Below, piece after piece: positions 1 through 7,947 of a stretch of 28,219 bases of DNA (its first letter is position 1; each line of letters opens with the position of its first letter). This DNA is from Fibrobacterota bacterium (GTDB lineage Bacteria; Fibrobacterota; Chitinivibrionia; Chitinivibrionales; Chitinispirillaceae): positions 1 to 28,219 of the forward strand of contig JAEZKP010000042.1 in the NCBI GenBank assembly GCA_023436145.1, written 5' to 3'. Under the pieces are notes generated by a model. That model made no database searches. It was not told the origin of the DNA and saw only the letters and a program-made list of their open reading frames with translations. The position numbers and the translations under genes are program-made.

Positions 1-101
1 TTAAAACCACTTTTACTAATGTATACTATAAAGCTCGAAAGGTTACACTTCTATGAGGTGATAAACTGACCAATGTTTATATGGTTTTACTGATAAACAG
101 A

Positions 102-429
102 AGTGTCCGGTTAATTTAACAAACATACGATTTCATAAGAAGTAGGGCACGAAAATAAATTCCAAATCACAAACACCAAATCCTAAACAAATCCCAATTA
201 CCAAATATTCAAAATCCAAACGACAAAAGAGCAGATAGAGGTCACTATCCTGTTTCAATTTTCAGATTTCGAATTCTCTATTCATACTCCTGTTCCTGTT
301 TAGAATTTGGGTATTGTAATTTGGTTTTTGTTTGGAATTTAAAATTTGTGATTTGGTGCTTTCTGGTCTGAAATTCCAAATCTCAAGCTGTTTTTTTTGC
401 ATAATCTTTTGTTAAATTAACCGGACACT
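102..429. mobile_element. MITE-like element with 22-bp terminal inverted repeats
   Basis: The left end (102-123) begins AGTGTCCGGTTAATTTAAC and the right end (408-429) is its exact reverse complement over 22 bp. The 328 bp between hold no ORF of note. The interior is itself an imperfect inverted repeat: A-rich words such as CCAAATCACAAA on the left (about 160-225) answer TTTGTGATTTGG on the right (about 300-360). A second copy of the right half starts at 28097 in the opposite orientation. No target-site duplication is obvious in the flanks. The structure fits a non-autonomous element moved in trans by a transposase not present here; the parent IS family was not recognised. Confidence 0.75.
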
Positions 430-579
430 ACTAAATTAGACCAATGAATAAAGTACCAGTCTGCTTTCCAAAGGAGTATGAAGATTTTTCGGGAAAATTT
501 ACAGAAGAAACGGATGGGGCTATTCTTAATTGTAACATAGGGACAATATATTTATAGGTACAAAGCAGGTCTATAGCTT

Positions 580-2028
580 CTATTTCTGTGGTCCTGCTTC
601 AAAAGCCATATAAACGGTCTGGCCTCCCCGGAAAATCTGTATTGCTACCGCCTGCCCGTCTTTCACATTTTTGGAGTATTTTTGAAAATCGGATGGTGAA
701 CGGAAACTGACCCATTTACCACCAGATACCTTGGCCTGCATGATCAGATCTCCTGGTGAAAGAAGTGTGCGCTCATCAAAAATATCCGGAGCGATTCTGG
801 TCACTATCACACCTGAAATCTCTTCTGGTATTTTTAACCGGTTTCTGATACTGGGGGTAAGTTCTGTAACTGCTATCCCCAGTTTGTTGTCGACATCTCC
901 TCGCTGGGGTCTGGAACGCTGCTGTAACTGCTGCTGTCCTTTAAGCACCTCCGGAGTGCGTTCGATGGGAACCAGAGTGGCTTCAATCTGTTTACCGTTT
1001 CTGAGTAAAGTGAGTGGAACCTTTTCGCCTGGTCTTACAAGTGCTATCTGGTTGCGTAACTGATTGGCATTCTCAATTTCTTTACCGAAGACCTTTACAA
1101 TTATATCACCTGCTTTTATCCCTGCTTTTTGGGCAGGCTGATCTGTGACCACATCTGCCACTATCGCTCCCTGAGTGGTTTTCAGATCCAGCGCCTTTTG
1201 TAACGATGGGGTAATATCCTGGATGGAAATACCAGCATATCCTCTGATAACCCTACCTTCGTAAATAAGATCTTCCATTACTCTACTGGCCAGATTGATT
1301 GGAATGGCAAAACCTACACCCATAAACCCGCCGGTTTCTGAAAAAATCAGGGTATTCATTCCCATTACAGCACCTTGCAGATTTACCAGAGGACCACCGG
1401 AATTACCGGGATTGATTGCTGCATCTGTCTGAATGAAATTTTGAAATGTCAAAGGCTCAACCACCTCTCGTCCCAATGCTGAGATTATACCGGAAGTAAC
1501 GGTGGAGGTCAGGGCAAAAGGATTTCCTATTGCAGCTATCCAGTCGCCAACTTCCAGGCTGTCGGAATTGCCCAGGTAAACCGGCTTGAGCTCCGGTAAT
1601 TTACCTGTCAACTTTAGCACCGCTATGTCACTTAATGAATCAAAACCGGTAATTTCTGCAGGAAACAAGTTCCCGTTTGCCAGCAGTACTTCGATTGTTT
1701 CTGCCTGGGCAATCACGTGGTAATTGGTAAGAATATACCCTTTTTCCGAAACTATAAACCCTGATCCAAGACTCTGAATGCGGCGCTCCTGCTGTGGAGA
1801 TGGAATACCCGGGGATGTGTCAACCATGGTGGGAATTACAGATACCACCGATGGAATCACTGCCTGGGCTATTCTGACAAAGGCTCTGCTGAATGGACCC
1901 ATATCCATATTTTTTATATCGACCGGAGGTGAATTTGCTCCAAAGTCAATCGATCCGCGCTCTGGCCTCTGTGAGTGTGTGTTTATAGCGCAGATCATGA
2001 TGAATGCTGAAATAATGATCCACTTCAC
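580..2028 (-). CDS. htrA: Periplasmic HtrA/Deg-type serine protease with two PDZ domains
   Basis: Degrades misfolded envelope proteins. From the GTG start at 2028 the product is 482 residues. It has an N-terminal signal segment (about 3-20, ending near THSQ), then a trypsin-like domain with the catalytic triad His104 (TNYHVI), Asp134 (SLSDIAVLK) and Ser210 (NPGNSGGPL). PDZ1 covers about 262-355 and PDZ2 about 382-470, the usual DegP/DegQ order and length. The GTG start is preferred because AAGGGGGG lies just upstream and the signal peptide follows at once; the frame is open 65 codons further to 2223, but that part looks non-coding and overlaps the divergent gene. It cannot be assigned to DegP, DegQ or DegS from sequence alone, although DegS is unlikely with two PDZ domains. 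Confidence 0.93.
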   Translation of the reverse strand: MKWIIISAFIMICAINTHSQRPERGSIDFGANSPPVDIKNMDMGPFSRAFVRIAQAVIPSVVSVIPTMVDTSPGIPSPQQERRIQSLGSGFIVSEKGYILTNYHVIAQAETIEVLLANGNLFPAEITGFDSLSDIAVLKLTGKLPELKPVYLGNSDSLEVGDWIAAIGNPFALTSTVTSGIISALGREVVEPLTFQNFIQTDAAINPGNSGGPLVNLQGAVMGMNTLIFSETGGFMGVGFAIPINLASRVMEDLIYEGRVIRGYAGISIQDITPSLQKALDLKTTQGAIVADVVTDQPAQKAGIKAGDIIVKVFGKEIENANQLRNQIALVRPGEKVPLTLLRNGKQIEATLVPIERTPEVLKGQQQLQQRSRPQRGDVDNKLGIAVTELTPSIRNRLKIPEEISGVIVTRIAPDIFDERTLLSPGDLIMQAKVSGGKWVSFRSPSDFQKYSKNVKDGQAVAIQIFRGGQTVYMAFEAGPQK

Positions 2029-2207
2029 CTTTCCCCCCTTAAGTAAAAAATGGATGGGTTCTGGTTTGCACCCTGGTTGCCTTTTCATTAAAAGTGGCAA
2101 TAAAAATGCCAAAAAGACCCACCTATGAAGAAAATGGTACATTGTGTGCTTGTCATTTTTGGAGGGGCACATTTGGTTTTCAAGCACTATGGAGAGCTGG
2201 AGTAAGT

Positions 2208-3146
2208 ATGGCAAAAAAATCACGGGTTGTAAAGATTAATATTCTCATTCTGGTTTTTTTAACCGGTATCGCTTTTAACCAGAACAATCCTATAGAGCAG
2301 CTGCCCATGACCTCAATACCTGCAAATCCCAATACCGTGTTCTACACCGGTGTACTGGGGACAATTTATAAAAGTACGACCGTTAATACAAGCAGGGCTC
2401 ATTCGCTGTTAAACTTTACATTCAGCAATGCCGATTATTCCAGAGCTGCGTTTGACGGAGTCCCCGAAGAACTTAAAAACTTTGCATATTCCACCAATTT
2501 AGCCCTGGTATTCCAGTTGTTAAGGACAGGGAGTCTGTTCCGGCAGATCGGCTTAACCATAGGAACCCAGCAGGGCTTAACTAATAGTAATCCAAATGCA
2601 GACCAGCTTCAATGGTGGTATGAGGGTAATTTCTATTCCGGGGTGGTGTTTGCCTTCCCTCACAACCTGGCTGGTGCCATCTCTTATCTGCTGGCGACCA
2701 CTCCAAATACCGGGGATGCTGCCCATGAGCTGGAACTGGCATTCTCTTATACCAGTAATAATATCTTGGGTCAATGGGGACCATCATTGGAAGCTGCCGT
2801 TCCATTGGGCAACTCCGATGGTTTCCTGCTTCAGGCCGGAATTGATCCATCATTTACCCTATTCCAAAAAAGTCGCCTGCCCCTCTCTCTCTCCTTTCCT
2901 CTGCGAGTGGGTGCAGGGCTCCTTGGCTATCATGTACCAGACAATGATTTTACAGGATATCTTAGCGTTGGTATATCCAGTGAATTGAAACCTGGATTTA
3001 TCCCCGATACCTATGGGCAATGGCAGTTGTTCTTTGAAGTAGACCTGCTGGCCAGAGATGACGGACTTGCAAACCGGAACCTTCCCGAGGATACTGGAGG
3101 AAATGTGGTGGTCACAGGAAGATTGGGTTTCCGGTTTTTATATTGA
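2208..3146 (+). CDS. Putative outer-membrane beta-barrel protein
   Basis: Unrecognised 312-residue protein. The ATG at 2208 follows a GGAG-type site (about 2196-2200) and opens a lysine-containing signal peptide with a hydrophobic core (residues about 8-22, ILILVFLTGIAF). The rest is made of alternating short amphipathic strands rich in Gly, Ser and aromatics, with turns of Asn, Pro and Asp. It ends in Phe-Arg-Phe-Leu-Tyr, the terminal aromatic signature of many barrels inserted by BAM. It is divergent from htrA across about 180 bp and convergent with sppA. The open frame extends upstream to a GTG at 2094, but that extension lacks a signal sequence and was rejected. A role in the outer membrane is inferred from architecture only. 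Confidence 0.75.
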   Translation: MAKKSRVVKINILILVFLTGIAFNQNNPIEQLPMTSIPANPNTVFYTGVLGTIYKSTTVNTSRAHSLLNFTFSNADYSRAAFDGVPEELKNFAYSTNLALVFQLLRTGSLFRQIGLTIGTQQGLTNSNPNADQLQWWYEGNFYSGVVFAFPHNLAGAISYLLATTPNTGDAAHELELAFSYTSNNILGQWGPSLEAAVPLGNSDGFLLQAGIDPSFTLFQKSRLPLSLSFPLRVGAGLLGYHVPDNDFTGYLSVGISSELKPGFIPDTYGQWQLFFEVDLLARDDGLANRNLPEDTGGNVVVTGRLGFRFLY

Positions 3147-3214
3147 AATTTCCGGTGTGTAAAGATAAAGCCCTTCGGGAAGCCTGATTTTTTCTCCTTC
3201 CGAGGAAATCTCCA

Positions 3215-4999
3215 TCAATAAAAATCGGGTACTTCCATTTTCAGAAATCCCGGCTCTTCAGATAGCATCGCTGTCAGCTTTTGCAACTTAAAAAAAAGCG
3301 AGTTGGAAAAGCTGACCTCTTCACCAATTGAAATCTGTATATCTTCACTACTGTCAGGTCCCTTGCCAAAAAGCTTGTCCTTAAACGTTGGGCGTTTGGG
3401 AAATCTCTTTACTAATAATGGCCGTTCTTCAGGAATGCCCAGTATCTTTTTTGCAGATGCAAACGCTTCGTAGAACCCTCCTAAAGTATCCACCAGGCCC
3501 AGTTTCAGGGCTTGCTCACCAGTATAAATCCGTCCCTTTGCCAGCTCCTGAACCTTTTCCACAGGAAGCTTTCTACCTGCCGCTACTTTACTTACAAAAT
3601 CATGATATATGGTGTCTAACGATTGCTGAATATACTTCCATTGCTCATCAGTGAATTCTGTAGTGGAAGACCATAAAGTTGCATTGGGGCTGGTTGTCAC
3701 ATGACTGGTGGTAATTCCCAGTTTATTGTTGAGTCCTTTGGTTACAAATTTACCGCTGACCACTCCTATCGAACCGGTAATTGTGGATGGATTGGCAATT
3801 ATTCTATCTGCATCCATGGCCACAAAATATCCCCCGGAGCCCGCAACCGCACCCATGGTTACGATAACCGGTTTTCCAGCTTTACGAGCCAAAACTGTCT
3901 CTCGCCAGATCATGTCTGAAGCGATATGAGAGCCACCCGGACTATTAACTCTGAAAATGATAACACCTACTGATTTATCTCGGACTGCTGCTCTGAAAGC
4001 AGCACTGATTGTCTTAGCCCCCATAACCGTTTCACCACTCACGGGGTTATACTTGCTTCTACCCTGAACTATGGAACCATCGCCATAAATCAGTGCAGCA
4101 GACTTTCCTCTGGCCGGTCGTGGCCTTAACCGCTGCAGGTATTTGGATAAATAAAGAAAACGGGTTCCTTTACCGAATTTCTGACGAATCCGCTCGATAA
4201 CCTGGTCTCTGTATTCCAGAGCATCCACCAGACTATTTTTCAGCGCATCTGTCGCATTGAAAGGTCCTGAAGAGATCAGATTCCGTAAATCCTCCTCTTT
4301 GATTTTTCTGGCAGAAGCCAGATCTGCAGCAAACCGGTTCAGTACCGAATTGATAATTTCCTGACTCATCTGCCGGTGCGCTTCGGTATATTCGGTTTCT
4401 GTAAACTGGTTACGGGCAGTTTTATACTGTTCCCGTGCTCCAAGCTGGGGAGTAATACCCAGCTTATCCAGAGTACCTTTAAAAAAAGGCGAGATGGATA
4501 AAAAGCCGGTTAATCCCAGGGCTCCGGATGGTTGCATGAATACTGAATCGAATGCCGAAGCCAGATAATAGCCACTATTACCGGCTGCTGCCTCTCCAAA
4601 AGATTCGGCAAAGGCAAATGCCAGCTTGCCTGAGCGGCGGAAACGAATCACCGCATCCCGGATTTCCTGTACATCTGCATAATGTAACGGGCCTCCGGCT
4701 ATGTGTCCGATTATCCCTTTTATCCGCTTGTCTTTTGATGCTGCATCAATTGCATTGACTACACTTCTTATCTGCAACTGTTCACCGCCAGTAAAACGGT
4801 AAATCATCGCATCCGGAACTGTTTCTGTGAGTCCCCGTTCAAAATCAATTTCCAGGACTGTTTTATTATATATACGGGGACCTTTTGTATTACCTATTAC
4901 TAAAATAAAGAGTAATACAGCAAGAAAAAGGCAGGTGATTACCCCGATAACTGAGAAAATCAGCTTCAGCAAATCCATCGCGGACCTCTTCTTTTCCAA
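3215..4999 (-). CDS. sppA: Signal peptide peptidase SppA, long (67K) type
   Basis: Membrane-anchored serine-lysine protease that clears cleaved signal peptides. The 594 residues hold one N-terminal membrane anchor (about 10-36) and two tandem ClpP-like/S49 repeats. The catalytic Lys is expected at 193 (QYKTARNQF) in the first repeat and the nucleophile Ser388 lies in the second (GAVAGSGGYFVA), the split-dyad arrangement of E. coli SppA. Length agrees with the 67K class. The start is uncertain: the TTG at 4999 has AGGAG seven bases upstream and adds a basic MEKKRSA tail, while the ATG at 4978 (codon 8) has AAGAGG six bases upstream. It converges on the barrel-like gene with 68 bp between stops. 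Confidence 0.93.
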   Translation of the reverse strand: MEKKRSAMDLLKLIFSVIGVITCLFLAVLLFILVIGNTKGPRIYNKTVLEIDFERGLTETVPDAMIYRFTGGEQLQIRSVVNAIDAASKDKRIKGIIGHIAGGPLHYADVQEIRDAVIRFRRSGKLAFAFAESFGEAAAGNSGYYLASAFDSVFMQPSGALGLTGFLSISPFFKGTLDKLGITPQLGAREQYKTARNQFTETEYTEAHRQMSQEIINSVLNRFAADLASARKIKEEDLRNLISSGPFNATDALKNSLVDALEYRDQVIERIRQKFGKGTRFLYLSKYLQRLRPRPARGKSAALIYGDGSIVQGRSKYNPVSGETVMGAKTISAAFRAAVRDKSVGVIIFRVNSPGGSHIASDMIWRETVLARKAGKPVIVTMGAVAGSGGYFVAMDADRIIANPSTITGSIGVVSGKFVTKGLNNKLGITTSHVTTSPNATLWSSTTEFTDEQWKYIQQSLDTIYHDFVSKVAAGRKLPVEKVQELAKGRIYTGEQALKLGLVDTLGGFYEAFASAKKILGIPEERPLLVKRFPKRPTFKDKLFGKGPDSSEDIQISIGEEVSFSNSLFFKLQKLTAMLSEEPGFLKMEVPDFY

Positions 5000-5217
5000 A
5001 CCCGATCTCCTGGTAACAGGTTCAAATGGATAATAAGTGACAAACCGATTAAGGGAAGCAACTTATATACCATTTTTTTTTAAAAACAGAGTTCAAGCAG
5101 ATAATGAAATTTTGAATTATATTACAAATACAAATTTTTCCATATGTACTGTTCAATTTCAATGCAGCATAAATATAGATTAAATACTTTTTCATGATTA
5201 TTGAATGAGGGAATTCT

Positions 5218-6909
5218 ATGTTTTTTTCCTTAAAAAAAATAATCGTAGTAGCTGGATTAGTGCTTCAGTCGGTTCATGTTATTGCAGCTGATGGAAAAAA
5301 TATTATTCTGCTCGTTCCTGATGGTTGCGGAGTATCTCACCAGACGATTGCCCGCTGGTTTAAAGGTGCCCCCCTGGCCAGCGATCAGCTGAACCCAGGC
5401 CTCTGTATTACTAAAAGCGGCAATTCGATGATCACCGGTTCTGCAGCTGCAGCTACCGCTTTTGCCACCGGTCATAAAACCTGGGAGCAGGAGGGTGGTA
5501 TCAGATGCGTGGGAATGCTTCCGGATTCCCTGGTTTTTCCCCATCCCCAAAAATTACCTGCATCCATGCAATGGAGACCGGTTGCTTCGGTGCTGGAAGC
5601 CGCCCGTATCATGGGTAAATCAACAGGTCTGGTAGCCACCGCAAGAATCAGCCATGCAACTCCAGCCGCCTTCTCCAGTCACTGGCATGAGAGAGAAAAC
5701 GAAAATGTAATCATTGAACAACAGGTCTATCAAAATATCGATGTGGTCTTCGGAGGAGGGATGAGTCATCTTCTCCCGGATTCCATAGCCCAGGGAAAAC
5801 GCCCCGATGGAGAAAACCTCCAGGAGGTGCTCGCTTCTCGTGGTTACAAAGTGATCTCTACCCGCAGTCAACTAAAAGACCTCTCAGCTGAGACCAAAAA
5901 AGTCTGGGGCCTGTTCAACAAAAGCCATCTGTGCCCGGATATCAACCGCCCCTACTTCGGTAAAGAGGAACCCTCACTGGCAGAGATGACTCAGACCGCT
6001 ATTTCCATTCTTTCCCGTAATTCCAAAGGCTTTTTCCTTCTGGTGGAGGGAAGTCAAATCGATTTCGCTTCACATAACAATGATCCTGTAGGAGTGCTCA
6101 GTGAATATCTGGCTTTTGACTCTGCAGTGCAGGTAGCTCTGGATTTTGCCAGAAAAGACAAGAATACTATAGTGATGGTTTTTCCTGATCATGATAATGG
6201 TGGAATAAGCCTTGGCCTGAGAGGAGATACATACACCGATATGCCCACCTCCAAAGTGCTGCCCTCTCTGAAAAAAGCCAAGATCACTGCTGCCGGCCTG
6301 CTCGATACTCTTATCCGTGCACACAAGATAGTATCTGTCAATTTTACCTTTGCAGCATCAGCATTAAAAACTTTCATGGGAATCGATACCTTAACCAGTC
6401 AGGACTCCGCAGATGTAAACGCTCTTCTTGTATCTGTCAGAAATGGTGCAAAATCCGACCCTGATGTAGCCAATGTGGGTCGAATCATCTCCAGACGCTC
6501 ATCTATCGGATGGACTACCCATGGTCATTGCGGAACCAATGTGTGGATTTACGGGCTGGGGGTTAACTTCAGTTCCATTATCGATAATACAGATATTGCC
6601 AAAATCTGTTTTAAAAACCTGAATGTATCACTGGATTCCATTAACCGGATCCTTTTTCAGGATGTCAAAGAACTGTTTGGTGAATTTAAAGATATTACCA
6701 TCATTATCGATTCCTCAAATTCCAAAGATGCCAAAGGCAGTGTAACAGTTTCTACCCCTGATAAATCAGCTGTTTTCCCGTTTTTTAAGAATGAGATGTG
6801 GCTTAAAAACGGTAAAGTAGTACAAATGGAAGGTATTACTGTTTATTCGGAAAAATCAGGAAAAGTATTTCTGCCTCAGCAGGCTCTCAAATTATTCAAT
6901 AAGATATAG
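5218..6909 (+). CDS. Secreted alkaline phosphatase (PhoA-type superfamily)
   Basis: Zinc/magnesium phosphomonoesterase predicted to act in the periplasm or outside the cell. It has 563 residues, with GAGGGAA upstream of the ATG and a signal peptide of residues 1-23 (VHVIA then ADG). Expected residues are visible: Asp35 (VPDGCG), nucleophile Ser75 (GSAAAATAFATG), His146-Ala-Thr-Pro-Ala, Arg159, the E278/D282/H286 cluster (EGSQIDFASH), Asp324-His325 (FPDHDNGG) and His435/His437 (TTHGHCG). The Asp that normally precedes the nucleophile (Asp101 in E. coli PhoA) is Gly74 here. A C-terminal extension of about 100 residues (from about 460) has no recognised function. The gene has no operon partners. 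Confidence 0.9.
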   Translation: MFFSLKKIIVVAGLVLQSVHVIAADGKNIILLVPDGCGVSHQTIARWFKGAPLASDQLNPGLCITKSGNSMITGSAAAATAFATGHKTWEQEGGIRCVGMLPDSLVFPHPQKLPASMQWRPVASVLEAARIMGKSTGLVATARISHATPAAFSSHWHERENENVIIEQQVYQNIDVVFGGGMSHLLPDSIAQGKRPDGENLQEVLASRGYKVISTRSQLKDLSAETKKVWGLFNKSHLCPDINRPYFGKEEPSLAEMTQTAISILSRNSKGFFLLVEGSQIDFASHNNDPVGVLSEYLAFDSAVQVALDFARKDKNTIVMVFPDHDNGGISLGLRGDTYTDMPTSKVLPSLKKAKITAAGLLDTLIRAHKIVSVNFTFAASALKTFMGIDTLTSQDSADVNALLVSVRNGAKSDPDVANVGRIISRRSSIGWTTHGHCGTNVWIYGLGVNFSSIIDNTDIAKICFKNLNVSLDSINRILFQDVKELFGEFKDITIIIDSSNSKDAKGSVTVSTPDKSAVFPFFKNEMWLKNGKVVQMEGITVYSEKSGKVFLPQQALKLFNKI

Positions 6910-6928
6910 GCGGGTGCCTCGACTTCCA

Positions 6929-7930
6929 AAACTTCGATATTCTACATTCATTATTCGATGTTATTGATTATCGGTTATTATGGATGGTAAGAGAAATATC
7001 GAATATCGAATGTAGAATATCGAATGTAGAATGTAGAATGTAGAAAAAGAATGTAGAGAGTCTAACTTGTCAAATGGATGTTTTTGCGGCTTTTGTGGTT
7101 ATTCCATGCAAAACATAAAACCATTTCCGACATATTCATCGGCACAGTTTGATTAAAGCCGCACTATGAGCACAGAAAAGGATGGTTTCTCTTTTCTTCA
7201 AACTTCGATATTCTACATTCATTATTCGATATTCTAGATTATCGGTTATTGTGGATGTAAGAGAAATATCGAATGTAGAATATCGAATGTAGAATGTAGA
7301 ATGTAGAATGTAGAATGTAGAAAAAGAATAATGAAAGACGAATAAAGAGAGTATAACTTGTCAAATGGATGTTTTTGCGGCTTTATTGGTTATTCCATGC
7401 AAAACATAAAATCATTTCCGACATATCCATCGGCACAGTTTGATTAAAGCTGCACTATGAGCACAGTAAAGGCAGGTTTCTTTTTTCTTCAAACTTCGAT
7501 ATTCTACATTCATTATTCGATATTCTAGATTATCGGTTATTATGGATGGTAAGAGAAATATCGAATGTAGAATATCGAATGTAGAATGTAGAATGTAGAA
7601 AAAGAATGTAGAAAAAGAATAATGAAAGACGAATAAAGAGAGTCTACCTTGTCAAATGGATGTTTTTGCGGGTTTATTGGTTATTCCATGCAAAACACAG
7701 AACTCATTTCCGATATATTCATCGGCACAGTTTGATTAAAGCTGCATTATGAGCACAGAAAAGGATGGTTTCTCTTTTCTTCAAACTTCGATATTCTACA
7801 TTCATTATTCGATATTCTAGATTATCGGTTATTGTGGATGGTAAGAGAAATATCGAATGTAGAATATCGAATGTAGAATGTAGAATATCGAATGTAGAAT
7901 GTAGAATGTAGAATGTAGAATGTAGAAAAA
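6929..7930. repeat. 3.5 tandem copies of a ~290-bp hairpin-containing repeat
   Basis: Units start at AAACTTCGATATTC at 6929, 7200, 7491 and 7783 (lengths 271, 291, 292 and a 148-bp partial). Each full unit has two halves. The first is a long imperfect hairpin: TTCGATATTCTACATTC is answered by its exact complement GAATGTAGAATATCGAA, followed by a variable run of the heptamer GAATGTA. The second is a near-identical spacer of about 145 bp containing GTCAAATGGATGTTTTTGCG and CATCGGCACAGTTTGATTAA. The last copy stops after the hairpin half. The array fills the gap between the convergent phosphatase and protease genes, and no coding frame runs through it. Confidence 0.9.
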
Positions 7931-7947
7931 GTTCCCCGGAGCTCCTT

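Noticed and set aside
102..429. Complete insertion sequence
   Set aside because: No transposase frame exists in the 328 bp; only terminal repeats and a palindromic interior are present.
3165..3195. Terminator with TTCG loop between the barrel-like gene and sppA
   Set aside because: Only three or four base pairs can form before mismatches, despite the following T-run.
6929..7930. CRISPR array
   Set aside because: Units are ~290 bp with conserved rather than unique spacers, and no cas genes are present.
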